64,000 bases of DNA, taken from Saccharopolyspora gregorii (GTDB taxonomy: Bacteria; Actinomycetota; Actinomycetes; Mycobacteriales; Pseudonocardiaceae). A model generated the notes under the pieces. That model saw only the letters and a list, made by a program, of their open reading frames with translations. It did not search any database and was not told where the DNA came from. A program made the position numbers and the translations under genes. Below are positions 17,695-25,657 of this stretch, piece by piece. Within the stretch, counting starts at the first letter, position 1, and every line of letters starts with the position of its first letter. Location of the stretch: NCBI RefSeq assembly GCF_024734405.1, contig NZ_CP059556.1:1054001-1118000 (forward strand), given 5' to 3'.

Positions 17695-20523
17695 GTGACC
17701 GATCGGTACGACGGAACGCCCGCTTCCAGGGCGAGAGGCGTGACGGAACCGGCGGCGGACGGGGCGGCGGGCTCGCTCGACGACGCGGGATTACCCGACG
17801 CACCCGCGATGCTCAGCGCCGCGGACGGCACGGTCCTGCGGGTCACCGAGCAGGCCGTGCGGCTGGCCGGGGTCGCCGACGCGGCCGAGCTGCTCGGTTC
17901 GCGGCTCGGTGAACTCGTGGTGCGCGCCGGATCGGTGTCGCTGCTGCGCGGAGCCCGCGACATCGCGGTGCGGGTGCTGAGCTGGCCCTCGCCGCGGGAC
18001 CCGTCGCTGCGGGTGACCGTGCTGGTGGACGTGCGCGACCTGCTGCCCGAGGACGCCGCCGCCTCCGGTGCGGAGATCGCCGACGAACGCGCCCGCCTCA
18101 TCGAGGCGCAGCGCATCGCGAAGGTCGGCAGCTGGAGCGTGTACCCCGAGACCGGGCAGATGTACCACAGCCCGGTGCTCAAGGAGCTCTTTCACGCCAG
18201 CGGCACCGAGGACGCCTTCGACGGCGTCAACATGATCGTCGCCGTGCGGCCCGACGACCAGCCGAAGGCCGAGGACTTCGGGGCCCGGCTGCGCGCCGCG
18301 CCCGTCGGCAAGCTCGTCGAGGTCGAACTGCGCGACCACACCGACCGCGTCTTCCTGTGCACCGGCCGCGTCGAACGCGACGCCGCCGACCGGGTCGAAC
18401 GCATCGAAGGCACCGTGCAGGACGTCACCGAGCAGCGGCTGCTGGAACGGCAGCTGCGCGACGAGCGCCGCAAGCTGCACGACGCGCAGCGGGCCGCGCG
18501 CCTCGGCACCTGGGAGTGGGACGCCGCCACCGGCATCACCCAGCTGTCGGAGATGATGCGCGAGATCTGCGGGCACCTGCCCGGCGAGGCCACCGGCTAC
18601 GAGAGCTACCTGCAGGGCGTGCACCCCGAGGACCGGGACCGCGTCGACGAGGCCTGGCGCGGGTTGTCCCAGTGCTTCGAGCCCGTCGAGGTCGAGCACC
18701 GCTTCGTGCGCCGCGACGGCGCCATCCGCACCCTGCGCGCCCACGGCACCGCCATCCGCGACCCCGACGGCCGGATGGTGCTCGTCGGCACCGCGCAGGA
18801 CGTCACCGAGCAGCGCACCGCGCTGACCCGGATCGAGCGGTCCACGCAGCGGTTCACCGACCTGGTCGCCGTCACGCCCGTCGGCATCGGCCTGTTCGAC
18901 CAGGACGAGCACCTCGTCGACGCCAACGACGCGCTGTGCGACCTGCTCGGCTACCGGCTGGAGCAGCTGCGCGGCATGAGCGCGCGGCAGATGACGCACC
19001 CGGACGAGCGCGATTCGGGGCTGCGCGCCGCCTCCGACGAGAGCGCCTCGTCCCGCGCCGGGCGGCGGAAGGTGCCGCAGCGGCTGCTGATCCGCTCCGA
19101 CGGCGAACCGGTGTACTGCGAGCTGCACGTCGCGCTGTCGGTGCAGGACGACGGCACCCGGTTCTGGCTCGTGGTGTTCCAGGACATCACCGAACGCCGC
19201 CGTGCCGCCGAAGCGCTGCGCTACCAGGCCACCCACGACGACCTGACCGGGCTGCCGAACCGGGCCGCGGTCAAGGAGCTGCTCGGCACCCTGCTCGGCA
19301 GCTCCGATCCGGCCGGGGTCGCGGTGCTGTTCTGCGACATCGACAACTTCAAGCGGGTCAACGACTCGCTCGGCCACGACGCGGGCGACGAGCTGCTGGT
19401 GGCGTTGGCGCGGCGGCTCGAAGGCGGGCTGCCCGAAGGCTGCACCGCGGCGCGGCTCTCCGGTGACGAGTTCCTCATCATCTGCTCCGACATCGCCACC
19501 GTCGGCGGGCTCGACTCGCTCGCCACCCGGGTGTCCGGGCTGCTGCGCACCGCGGTGCCGGTGCACGGGCAGCTGATCCGGGTGTCGGCGTCCATCGGGG
19601 CCGCGGTGCCCAGCGGTGGTGGTTCCGGCGGGGAGGACCTGCTGCGGTTCGCCGACGCCGCCATGTTCGAGGCGAAGCGGCGCGGCGCGGGCAAGGTGTC
19701 GCTGGCCAGCCCGGCGCTGATGGCCTCCGCGGACCGGCAGCTGCACCTCGAAGGGCAGCTGCGGGAAGCGCTGAACAACGACGGCCTGACGTTGCACTAC
19801 CAGCCGGTGGTGGCCTCCGACGGCACCGTGCTCACCGCCGAGGCCCTGGTGCGCTGGCCGCACCCGGACCGCGGGCTGCTCAGCCCGGACGCGTTCCTGC
19901 CCGTCGCCGAGCAGGGCGACCTGCTGCGCGAGCTGGACCGGTGGGTGCTGCGCACCGCGCTGCGCGAAGCCTCCACCTGGCCGGTGCCGAACGGGCGCCA
20001 GGTCGGGATCGCGGTGAACCTCGCCGGGCTCGTGCCCGGTGGCGCCGACTTCGTGGACGTCGTCGCCGACACCGTCGCCGAATGCGGGCTTGACTGGAAC
20101 CGCGTGGTGCTCGAACTGGTCGAGACCGCGCTGGTCGACCTGCCGTCCCGCACCCGGCAGGCGATGGGGGAGCTCGTCGCGCGCGGCGTCCGGTTCGCGG
20201 TGGACGACTTCGGCACCGGCTACTCCTCGCTGGCGCGGCTCAAGGACCTGCCCGCGCAGATCATCAAGGTGGATCGGCGGTTCGTGGCCGGCGTCGGCGG
20301 CGACCCCTCCGACTTCGCCGTGGCGCAGGCCGTCGTCGGGATGGCGCGGGCCATGGGGCGGTTGTGCGTCGCCGAAGGCGTGGAGACCGCGACCCAGTTC
20401 CACGTGCTGTCCGGGGTGGGGGTGGACGCCTACCAGGGGTGGCTGTTCTCGCGGCCGATGCCGGCGCGGGAGTTCCGGGCGCTGCTGGAGACGGGCCCGC
20501 TCCCGCTGACCAACGACCGGTGA
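17695..20523 (+). CDS. PAS-GGDEF-EAL cyclic-di-GMP signalling protein
   Basis: A 942-residue, apparently soluble protein. After an N-terminal region come several PAS/PAC modules, each ending in patterns such as GTVQDVTEQR, GTAQDVTEQR and FQDITERRR. A GGDEF domain (from ATHDDLTGLPNRAA) follows, and then a C-terminal EAL domain (AEALVRW, VDDFGTGYSSLARL, KVDRRFV). The diguanylate cyclase motif reads SGDEF instead of GGDEF; some SGDEF enzymes are known to be active. The EAL catalytic motifs look intact, so phosphodiesterase activity is likely. The GTG at 17695 sits seven bases after AGGAGG. The gene stands alone. Confidence 0.88.
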   Translation: MTDRYDGTPASRARGVTEPAADGAAGSLDDAGLPDAPAMLSAADGTVLRVTEQAVRLAGVADAAELLGSRLGELVVRAGSVSLLRGARDIAVRVLSWPSPRDPSLRVTVLVDVRDLLPEDAAASGAEIADERARLIEAQRIAKVGSWSVYPETGQMYHSPVLKELFHASGTEDAFDGVNMIVAVRPDDQPKAEDFGARLRAAPVGKLVEVELRDHTDRVFLCTGRVERDAADRVERIEGTVQDVTEQRLLERQLRDERRKLHDAQRAARLGTWEWDAATGITQLSEMMREICGHLPGEATGYESYLQGVHPEDRDRVDEAWRGLSQCFEPVEVEHRFVRRDGAIRTLRAHGTAIRDPDGRMVLVGTAQDVTEQRTALTRIERSTQRFTDLVAVTPVGIGLFDQDEHLVDANDALCDLLGYRLEQLRGMSARQMTHPDERDSGLRAASDESASSRAGRRKVPQRLLIRSDGEPVYCELHVALSVQDDGTRFWLVVFQDITERRRAAEALRYQATHDDLTGLPNRAAVKELLGTLLGSSDPAGVAVLFCDIDNFKRVNDSLGHDAGDELLVALARRLEGGLPEGCTAARLSGDEFLIICSDIATVGGLDSLATRVSGLLRTAVPVHGQLIRVSASIGAAVPSGGGSGGEDLLRFADAAMFEAKRRGAGKVSLASPALMASADRQLHLEGQLREALNNDGLTLHYQPVVASDGTVLTAEALVRWPHPDRGLLSPDAFLPVAEQGDLLRELDRWVLRTALREASTWPVPNGRQVGIAVNLAGLVPGGADFVDVVADTVAECGLDWNRVVLELVETALVDLPSRTRQAMGELVARGVRFAVDDFGTGYSSLARLKDLPAQIIKVDRRFVAGVGGDPSDFAVAQAVVGMARAMGRLCVAEGVETATQFHVLSGVGVDAYQGWLFSRPMPAREFRALLETGPLPLTNDR

Positions 20524-20549
20524 GATCTCTCCGCTCCTGCTGCGCAGCT

Positions 20550-20571
20550 CTGGGGTGGCGGAACCTCAGCG
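20550..20571. repeat. Second copy of the 22-bp repeat
   Basis: These 22 bases match 15585-15606 exactly, including GGCGGAACCTCAGCG. As in the first copy, they lie in a gene-free gap; here it is 377 bp between the GGDEF-EAL gene and the OpuC operon. The following bases (CCCTCCTCGC) resemble the first copy less closely. No other feature was recognised in the gap, apart from whatever promoter serves the operon. Confidence 0.6.
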
Positions 20572-20900
20572 CCCTCCTCGCAAGAGGACCCGCGTCGGTG
20601 CCGGGTGTCCTGGGGATCGCTGCTCGGCTGCTTCGTTCGTCGGCAGGGCGTGCGGGCTGCGGGGCCGGGTTCGGCGGGCCGCGGGGGTGGGTGCGGGTGA
20701 TGATGGCCGGAGCGGGGGACGGGGGCGCCGGGATCTCCGCCGGGGGACCAGATTTCCCGGAACGTGGGAAGAGGCTGTTGGCGGCGGCGGAAAAGATCAC
20801 GTGAGAGTCGTGGATCATCGCGTCATTCCGGCGTTCGAGTTAGGGTCGGCCAGGTTTGCGGCGGTCGGCAAGTGACTGTCGGTGATCCGAGGGGGCTCGG

Positions 20901-21989
20901 TTGATCGAGTTCCGATCCGTGCGCAAGGAATATCCCGGGGGCGCGGTCGCGGTCGACGACGTGGACCTGGCGGTCGAGGCGGGCACGATCACCGTGCTCG
21001 TCGGGCCGTCCGGCTGCGGGAAGACCACCTTGCTGCGCATGGTGAACCGCATGATCGACCCGAGCGCGGGCACCGTGCTCGTGGACGGGCGGGACGTGCG
21101 CGACGCCGACCCGGCGGTGCTGCGCCGCGGCATCGGCTACGTCATCCAGCAGGCCGGGCTGTTCCCGCACCGCACCGTGCTGGACAACATCGCCACCGTG
21201 CCGAGGCTGTTCCGCGGTTCCCGCCGCGACACCCGGCGGCGCGCGCAGGAACTGCTGGACCTGGTGGGGCTGCCGGCCTCGCTCGGCGACCGCTACCCGG
21301 CGCAGCTCTCCGGTGGCCAGCAGCAGCGCGTCGGCGTGGCCCGCGCCCTCGCCGCCGATCCGCCGGTGCTGCTGATGGACGAGCCGTTCAGCGCCGTCGA
21401 CCCCGTGGTCCGCGAAGGGCTGCAGGACGAGCTGCTGCGGTTGCAGGGCGAACTCGGCAAGACCGTCCTGTTCGTCACCCACGACATCGACGAGGCGGTG
21501 AAGCTCGGCGAGAAGGTCGCCGTGCTGCGCACCGGCGGGCACGTCGCCCAGTACGCGGCACCCGACGAGCTGCTCGCCCGGCCCGCCGACGACTTCGTCA
21601 CCTCCTTCATCGGGCGCGACCGCGGCTACCGGCGGCTGTCGTTCACCGACGGCGGTGGGGTCGAACCCGGCGAGGTCCGCACCGCTTCCCTCGGCGACGC
21701 CCCCGGCCGCACCGGCGACGAGTGGGTGCTCGTCCTCGACGCCGACCGCAGGCCCCGCGGCTGGCTGCCGCCGCGCACCACCGCGGACGAACCCCTCACC
21801 GAGGACGTGCTGGTCGCGGGCGGCTCGCTGCACACCCGCGGGACGGCGCTGCGCGGCGCGCTGGACGCGGCGCTGTCCGCGCCGTCCGGGCTCGGCGTCG
21901 TCGTCGACGAGGACGGCGGGTACGTCGGCGTCGTCGGCGCCCGGCACGTGCTCGACGTCATCGAGGCCGGGCGCGGGGAGCGGCCGTGA
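20901..21989 (+). CDS. opuCA: Osmoprotectant ABC transporter, ATP-binding subunit with CBS pair
   Basis: ATPase of an OpuC/ProV-type importer for betaine, choline or related compatible solutes. The Walker A motif is GPSGCGKTT, the Q-loop region VIQQAGLFPHRTVLDNIA is diagnostic of this family, the signature is LSGGQQQRVGVARAL, and Walker B is VLLMDEPFSAVD with the switch VTHDIDEAVKLG. The last 110 residues form a tandem CBS region (VLVLDADRRPRGWL, LGVVVDEDGGYVGVVG), the ionic-strength sensor of OpuA/OpuC ATPases. The start is a TTG after a GAGGGGG site. The stop overlaps the next gene (GTGA). Confidence 0.9.
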   Translation: MIEFRSVRKEYPGGAVAVDDVDLAVEAGTITVLVGPSGCGKTTLLRMVNRMIDPSAGTVLVDGRDVRDADPAVLRRGIGYVIQQAGLFPHRTVLDNIATVPRLFRGSRRDTRRRAQELLDLVGLPASLGDRYPAQLSGGQQQRVGVARALAADPPVLLMDEPFSAVDPVVREGLQDELLRLQGELGKTVLFVTHDIDEAVKLGEKVAVLRTGGHVAQYAAPDELLARPADDFVTSFIGRDRGYRRLSFTDGGGVEPGEVRTASLGDAPGRTGDEWVLVLDADRRPRGWLPPRTTADEPLTEDVLVAGGSLHTRGTALRGALDAALSAPSGLGVVVDEDGGYVGVVGARHVLDVIEAGRGERP

Positions 21990-22654
21990 TCGACGAGCTC
22001 GCGCACTACTTCTCCAGCCCCAGCAACCGCGAGGTGGTGCTGGAATCCCTCGGGCAGCACATCTACCTCGCGCTGGTGCCGCTGGTGCTGGGCGCGTTGC
22101 TGGCGGTGCCCGCCGGGCGGCTCGCGCAGCGGGCGCCGAAGCTGCGCGGAGTGCTGCTGGGCTCGATGAACGTGCTCTACACGATCCCCTCGCTGGCCCT
22201 GTTCGTGATCATCCCCGCGGTGATCGGGACCGGTGCGACCGCCGCGATCAACGTGGTCATCGCGCTGACCATCTACAACGCGGCGCTGCTGGTGCGACCC
22301 GTGATGGAAGGTCTCGACTCGGTGCCCGAGCACGTCGTCACCGCCGCCACCGCCCTCGGCTACCGGCCGCGCCGCCGGTTCTTCGCCGTCGAGGTGCCGC
22401 TGGCGCTGCCGGTGCTGAGCACCTCGCTGCGGGTCGCCTCGGTCAGCAACGTCAGCCTCGTCAGCGTCGGCGCGCTGATCGGCATCGGCGGGCTCGGCCG
22501 GTTGTTCACCGACGGGTTCCAGCGGGACTACCTGACTCCGATCCTGATCGGCGTGGTGCTCACGCTCGCGCTGGCGATGGTCGGGGACCTGCTGATCGTG
22601 GCGCTGCGCAGGCTGTGCACCCCGTGGCAGCGGGCGAGCGCGGGGGGACGCTGA
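21986..22654 (+). CDS. Osmoprotectant ABC transporter permease 1
   Basis: A 222-residue inner-membrane permease of the ProW/OpuCB type with about five to six hydrophobic segments. The ATPase-docking EAA-like loop reads VTAATALGYRPRRRFFAVEVPLALP with the nearby VLSTSLR. The N-terminal region (FSSPSNREVVLESLGQHIYLAL) and LYTIPSLALFVIIP are typical. The GTG start overlaps the ATPase stop by four bases, so translation is coupled. It pairs with the permease downstream to form a heterodimeric channel. Confidence 0.88.
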   Translation: MIDELAHYFSSPSNREVVLESLGQHIYLALVPLVLGALLAVPAGRLAQRAPKLRGVLLGSMNVLYTIPSLALFVIIPAVIGTGATAAINVVIALTIYNAALLVRPVMEGLDSVPEHVVTAATALGYRPRRRFFAVEVPLALPVLSTSLRVASVSNVSLVSVGALIGIGGLGRLFTDGFQRDYLTPILIGVVLTLALAMVGDLLIVALRRLCTPWQRASAGGR

Positions 22655-22655
22655 C

Positions 22656-23345
22656 ATGATCATCAACGAGCTGGTCGCCTGGTTGTCCGACCCGGAGCAC
22701 TGGCTGTCCTCGACGGGGCTGCTCGCCCAGACGGGCAGGCACCTGTACTACTGCGTGCTGTCGGTGCTGTGCGCCTCGATCATCGCGATGCCGATCGGGC
22801 TGTGGATCGGGCACACCGGCCGCGGCGGCGCCACCGTCGTCGTGCTCAGCAACTCGCTGCGGGCGCTGCCGACGCTCGGCCTGGTCACCCTGTTCGTGCT
22901 CGTCGCGGGCATCGGCGAGGCGCCCACGCTGGCCGGGCTGGTGATCCTGGCGATCCCCGCGGTGCTCTCCGGCGCCTACGCCGGGGTGCAGAGCGTGCCC
23001 GCCGAGGTGCGCGACGCCGCCAAGGGCATGGGCATGACCCCGATGCAGCAGCTGTGGCAGGTGGAGCTGCCGAACGCCGCGCCGCTGCTGTTCGGCGGGG
23101 TGCGCACCGCGATGCTGCAGGTCGTGGCCACCGCCTCCGTCGCCGCGTACGTGGGCCTCGGCGGGCTCGGCAGCATCCTGCTCGAAGGCATCAAGACCTA
23201 CGACTACGGCCAGACGCTCGCCGCGGCGCTGTGCATCGCGCTGCTGGCGGTGCTGCTCGACGTGCTGCTGAGCAGGCTCTCGCGAGCCGTCACGCCGCGC
23301 GGCATCCGCAGCGGCCCGCCTGCGGCCGCCACGAGCACCGGCTGA
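22656..23345 (+). CDS. Osmoprotectant ABC transporter permease 2
   Basis: Second ProW/OpuCD-type permease, 229 residues. It begins one base after the stop of permease 1. Hydrophobic segments start with HLYYCVLSVLCASIIAMPIGLW. The coupling loop is DAAKGMGMTPMQQLWQVELPNAAP, a textbook match for this family. The later run TASVAAYVGLGGLGSIL is also typical. The C-terminal 20 residues are Arg/Ala-rich and probably cytosolic. Confidence 0.88.
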   Translation: MIINELVAWLSDPEHWLSSTGLLAQTGRHLYYCVLSVLCASIIAMPIGLWIGHTGRGGATVVVLSNSLRALPTLGLVTLFVLVAGIGEAPTLAGLVILAIPAVLSGAYAGVQSVPAEVRDAAKGMGMTPMQQLWQVELPNAAPLLFGGVRTAMLQVVATASVAAYVGLGGLGSILLEGIKTYDYGQTLAAALCIALLAVLLDVLLSRLSRAVTPRGIRSGPPAAATSTG

Positions 23346-23378
23346 ACACGTGTCCACTGCGACGGGAAGAAGCACGCC

Positions 23379-24260
23379 GTGAAGCGATGGGGAGCGCTGG
23401 CGCTGGCCGGCTTGGCGTTGGTCGGGGTCGCGGGCTGCGGCGGCGACCCGTTCCAGGCCGGGGACGGCACGAACGGGGCGCTGGTCGTCGGCTCCGCCGA
23501 CTTCACCGAGAGCGAACTCGTGATGGAGATCTACGCCGAGGCGCTGCGGCGCACCGGCGCCGACGTCGACACCAAACCCCGCATCGGGGCGCGCGAGACC
23601 TACGTCAACGCCGTCGCCCAGGGCGAGCTGTCGGTGATGCCCGACTACACCGGCAACCTGCTGCAGTACGTCGACGAGAACGATCCCGCCACCGAATCGG
23701 GGCAGGTCTACGACGCCCTGCGGCGGAAGCTGCCGCCCGGGCTGGACGTCCTCGACCAGGCGCCCGCCGAGGATTCCGACGTGCTCACCGTGACCCGCCG
23801 CACCGCCGACAGCGGCATCGGCACGCTGGAGGACCTCGGGCCGCGCTGCGGCGAATTCGTGCTCGGCGCCCCCGCCGAGTGGAAGACGCGGTGGGAGCAG
23901 CGCATCGCCGAGGTCTACGGCTGCACCTTCGCGGAGATCCGCAACCTCGAAGCGGGCACCGTCACCGTGGACGCGCTCACCGGCGACACCGTGCAGGTCG
24001 CGAACCTGTTCACCACGTCCTCGCAGATCGCCGCGAACGACCTGGTGCCGCTGCGGGACACCCGCGACATGTTCCCGGCTCAGCACGTGGTGCCGCTGGT
24101 CGGCGAGGGCAGGCTGACCCCGCCGCAGGCCGAGGCGATCGACCGGGTGTCGCGGGCGCTGACCACCGAGGACCTCACCGAGCTCAACCGGCGGCTCGAA
24201 GTCGACAAGGCCAATCCCACCGATCTCGCCAAGGAGTTCGTCGCCGCAGTGGGTGCGTGA
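23379..24260 (+). CDS. Osmoprotectant ABC transporter substrate-binding lipoprotein
   Basis: OpuAC/ProX-family binding protein of 293 residues, exported and lipid-anchored: signal MKRWGALALAGLALVGVAG with lipobox VAGC and the anchoring cysteine near residue 21. The mature part starts GSADFTESELVMEIYAEAL and has MPDYTGNLLQY and the TVQVANLFTTSSQIAANDLVPLRD stretch usual for choline/betaine binders. The exact ligand is not decided. GTG start after GGGAAGAAG. It is the last gene of the four-gene operon. Confidence 0.88.
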   Translation: MKRWGALALAGLALVGVAGCGGDPFQAGDGTNGALVVGSADFTESELVMEIYAEALRRTGADVDTKPRIGARETYVNAVAQGELSVMPDYTGNLLQYVDENDPATESGQVYDALRRKLPPGLDVLDQAPAEDSDVLTVTRRTADSGIGTLEDLGPRCGEFVLGAPAEWKTRWEQRIAEVYGCTFAEIRNLEAGTVTVDALTGDTVQVANLFTTSSQIAANDLVPLRDTRDMFPAQHVVPLVGEGRLTPPQAEAIDRVSRALTTEDLTELNRRLEVDKANPTDLAKEFVAAVGA

Positions 24261-24424
24261 CACCCCTCGACGCGTCCCGGCGGCCGGAGGAGCGCGCGCT
24301 CCGCGCTGATCCACTCCGACTGCCGGCGAAATCTGATTCCCTTTCGGGCTCGCCCGGTGTCGCCGCATCGTGCGAGCAACCGGTCGACGCAGCGTGACGC
24401 GGTCAACCATGGTGTGGGGCTCGG

Positions 24425-24563
24425 CCCACTTTTGCGCTACTGGAAGTGCTGGAGTTCGGGATCGGTGCGATGGTTTTCTCGCCGATCACCGAGAGGTTCG
24501 AACCTCGTCCTTCTCCGGTGGATCGGTTGAATCCGATTCAGCAACAACGAGGGGAAATCTCGC
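24425..24563 (+). promoter_or_regulatory. Conserved leader of small secreted protein 1
   Basis: About 139 bp upstream of the first small secreted gene match the region before the second gene at roughly nine bases in ten by eye, while sequence further upstream does not. It contains GATCGG and CCGATC arms that can alternatively pair as CGGTG/CACCG, a GAGGTTCGAACCTC palindrome (imperfect in the second copy), the perfect TGAATC-C-GATTCA inverted repeat at 24528-24540, and a GAGGGGA ribosome site. This suggests a shared promoter and structured 5' leader. It matches no riboswitch class I know. Confidence 0.5.
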
Positions 24564-24833
24564 ATGCGTACTTCTACTCGCCTCCTTGGTGCGGCCGCGG
24601 TCGCCGTGGCTCTGCTCGGTGCCGGCTCCACGACGGCGTTCGCCGGTGGGCACGACGACAAGCCGGAGGTCACCAGCGAGTCCGGTGACGGCGGCGCCGG
24701 TGGCAGTGGCGGCATCGGCGTGAACCTGCTCTGCGGCATCGGCATTCTCGGCCAGGGCTCGTGCTCCGCCGCCGAGGGCGGCGACGGTGGCGACACCGAC
24801 TCCGAGACCGGCGTCGGCAACACCGAGGGCTGA
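24564..24833 (+). CDS. Small secreted Gly-rich acidic protein, copy 1
   Basis: An 89-residue precursor with a Sec signal peptide (MRTSTRLLGAAAVAVALLG, cleavage after AFA near residue 27). The mature chain of about 62 residues is Gly/Asp/Glu/Ser-rich with a short hydrophobic centre, VNLLCGIGILGQGSC, holding the only two cysteines nine residues apart. These could form a small disulfide loop on the outside of the cell. Chaplins also have a cysteine pair and a hydrophobic core, but their spacing and motif differ, so I do not call it a chaplin. A near-identical paralogue lies 711 bp downstream. Confidence 0.8.
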   Translation: MRTSTRLLGAAAVAVALLGAGSTTAFAGGHDDKPEVTSESGDGGAGGSGGIGVNLLCGIGILGQGSCSAAEGGDGGDTDSETGVGNTEG

Positions 24834-24842
24834 GAGCTCGAA

Positions 24843-24900
24843 CTTTCCGCCGCGGGAAAGAATGTGCCCGGTCCCCCTCTGCCGAGGGGGCCGGGCACAT
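24843..24900 (+). terminator. Double hairpin terminator after secreted protein 1
   Basis: A small CTTTCC/GGAAAG hairpin (24843-24859) is followed by a strong hairpin at 24862-24900 with arms starting ATGTGCCCGG and ending CCGGGCACAT, about 17 paired bases with one bulge. The same pair of hairpins follows copy 2. Confidence 0.8.
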
Positions 24901-25274
24901 CGCTGTGCGCGCCCGGTGCCGGCGGCATTGCGAATTCGATCGAGCAGCACTCGATGCCAGCTCGTCGAACACCTGCCGAGATCGAATTCCGGAACGGGCT
25001 GGAGATCGTGAAAAACGCCGTTTCGAGGAATGGGAATCTCACGGATCGGCGATATGGGATCACGGATCAAGCCGCCATTCGCCGGAATATCGGTCGACGC
25101 AGGGTGAAAATTGATTCGAACGGGTTATCCGCGTCCCACTTTGGCGCTACAGAAGGTGCTGTAGCCGGGGATCGGTGCGATGGTTTTCTCGCCGATCACC
25201 GAGGAGCTCGAACCTCGATCTCCTCCGGTGGAAGCGGTTGAATCCGATTCAGCAACAACGAGGGGAAATCTCGC

Positions 25275-25538
25275 ATGCGTACTTCTACTCGCCTCCTTGG
25301 TGCGACCGCGGTCGCCGTGGCCCTGCTCGGTGCCGGTTCCGCGACGGCGTTCGCCGGCGGGCACGACGACCCGGAGATCACCAGCGAGTCCGGCGACGGC
25401 GGTGCCGGCGGCAGCGGCGGTGTGGGCCTGAACCTGGTCTGTGGCCTCGGTGTCCTGGGCTCGGGTTCGTGCGACGCCTCCAACGGCGGGAACGGCGGCG
25501 ACTCCGACTCCGTGACCGGCGTCGGCAACGAGAGCTGA
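25275..25538 (+). CDS. Small secreted Gly-rich acidic protein, copy 2
   Basis: An 87-residue paralogue of the preceding protein. The signal peptide is almost unchanged (MRTSTRLLGATAVAVALLG, cleavage after AFA). The mature part keeps the GGAGGSGG run, the hydrophobic centre LNLVCGLGVLGSGSC with the same Cys-x9-Cys spacing, and the acidic Gly-rich ends. Changes in the mature region are mostly conservative, as expected if both copies are expressed and selected. Exported; function unknown. Confidence 0.8.
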   Translation: MRTSTRLLGATAVAVALLGAGSATAFAGGHDDPEITSESGDGGAGGSGGVGLNLVCGLGVLGSGSCDASNGGNGGDSDSVTGVGNES

Positions 25539-25566
25539 TAGCTCGAACTTTCCGCCGCGGGAAAGA

Positions 25567-25603
25567 ATGTGCCCGGTCTCCTTTCCGGAGGGACCGGGCA
25601 CAT
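25567..25603 (+). terminator. Terminator after secreted protein 2
   Basis: ATGTGCCCGGTC and GACCGGGCACAT form a perfect 12-bp stem. It is the counterpart of the hairpin at 24862-24900, with a different tip. It is also near the 3' end of the convergent IclR gene. Confidence 0.8.
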
Positions 25604-25657
25604 CGCTGTCCGGGTCCGTCCCGCGCCGCGCGGAGATCGGGCACGGCGTCCCGCGGC

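Larger units (their letters stand above)
25135..25603 (+). repeat. Downstream copy of a tandem duplication (leader, gene, terminator)
   Basis: The segment 24425-24900 (leader, gene, hairpins) is repeated at 25135-25603 with about 710-bp offset. The intervening 24901-25134 is unrelated, less GC-rich, and has no recognised gene. The leader of copy 2 (25135-25274) keeps the same start-proximal bases, ending GGGGAAATCTCGC just before the ATG. Both transcription and termination signals were carried with the gene. Confidence 0.75.

Noticed and set aside
24485-24515. tRNA T-loop-like TTCGAA in the leader at 24.5 kb
   Set aside because: It is the centre of a GAGGTTCGAACCTC palindrome without other tRNA arms.
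24425-24563. c-di-AMP or other known riboswitch before the small secreted proteins
   Set aside because: Conserved and foldable, but none of the consensus segments I know (c-di-AMP, cobalamin, SAM, TPP) is present. Kept only as a conserved leader.
24564-25538. Chaplin or rodlin identity of the two small secreted proteins
   Set aside because: Signal peptide and two cysteines are similar in concept, but the cysteine spacing (nine residues), the acidic glycine-rich ends and the lack of the chaplin core motif argue against it.
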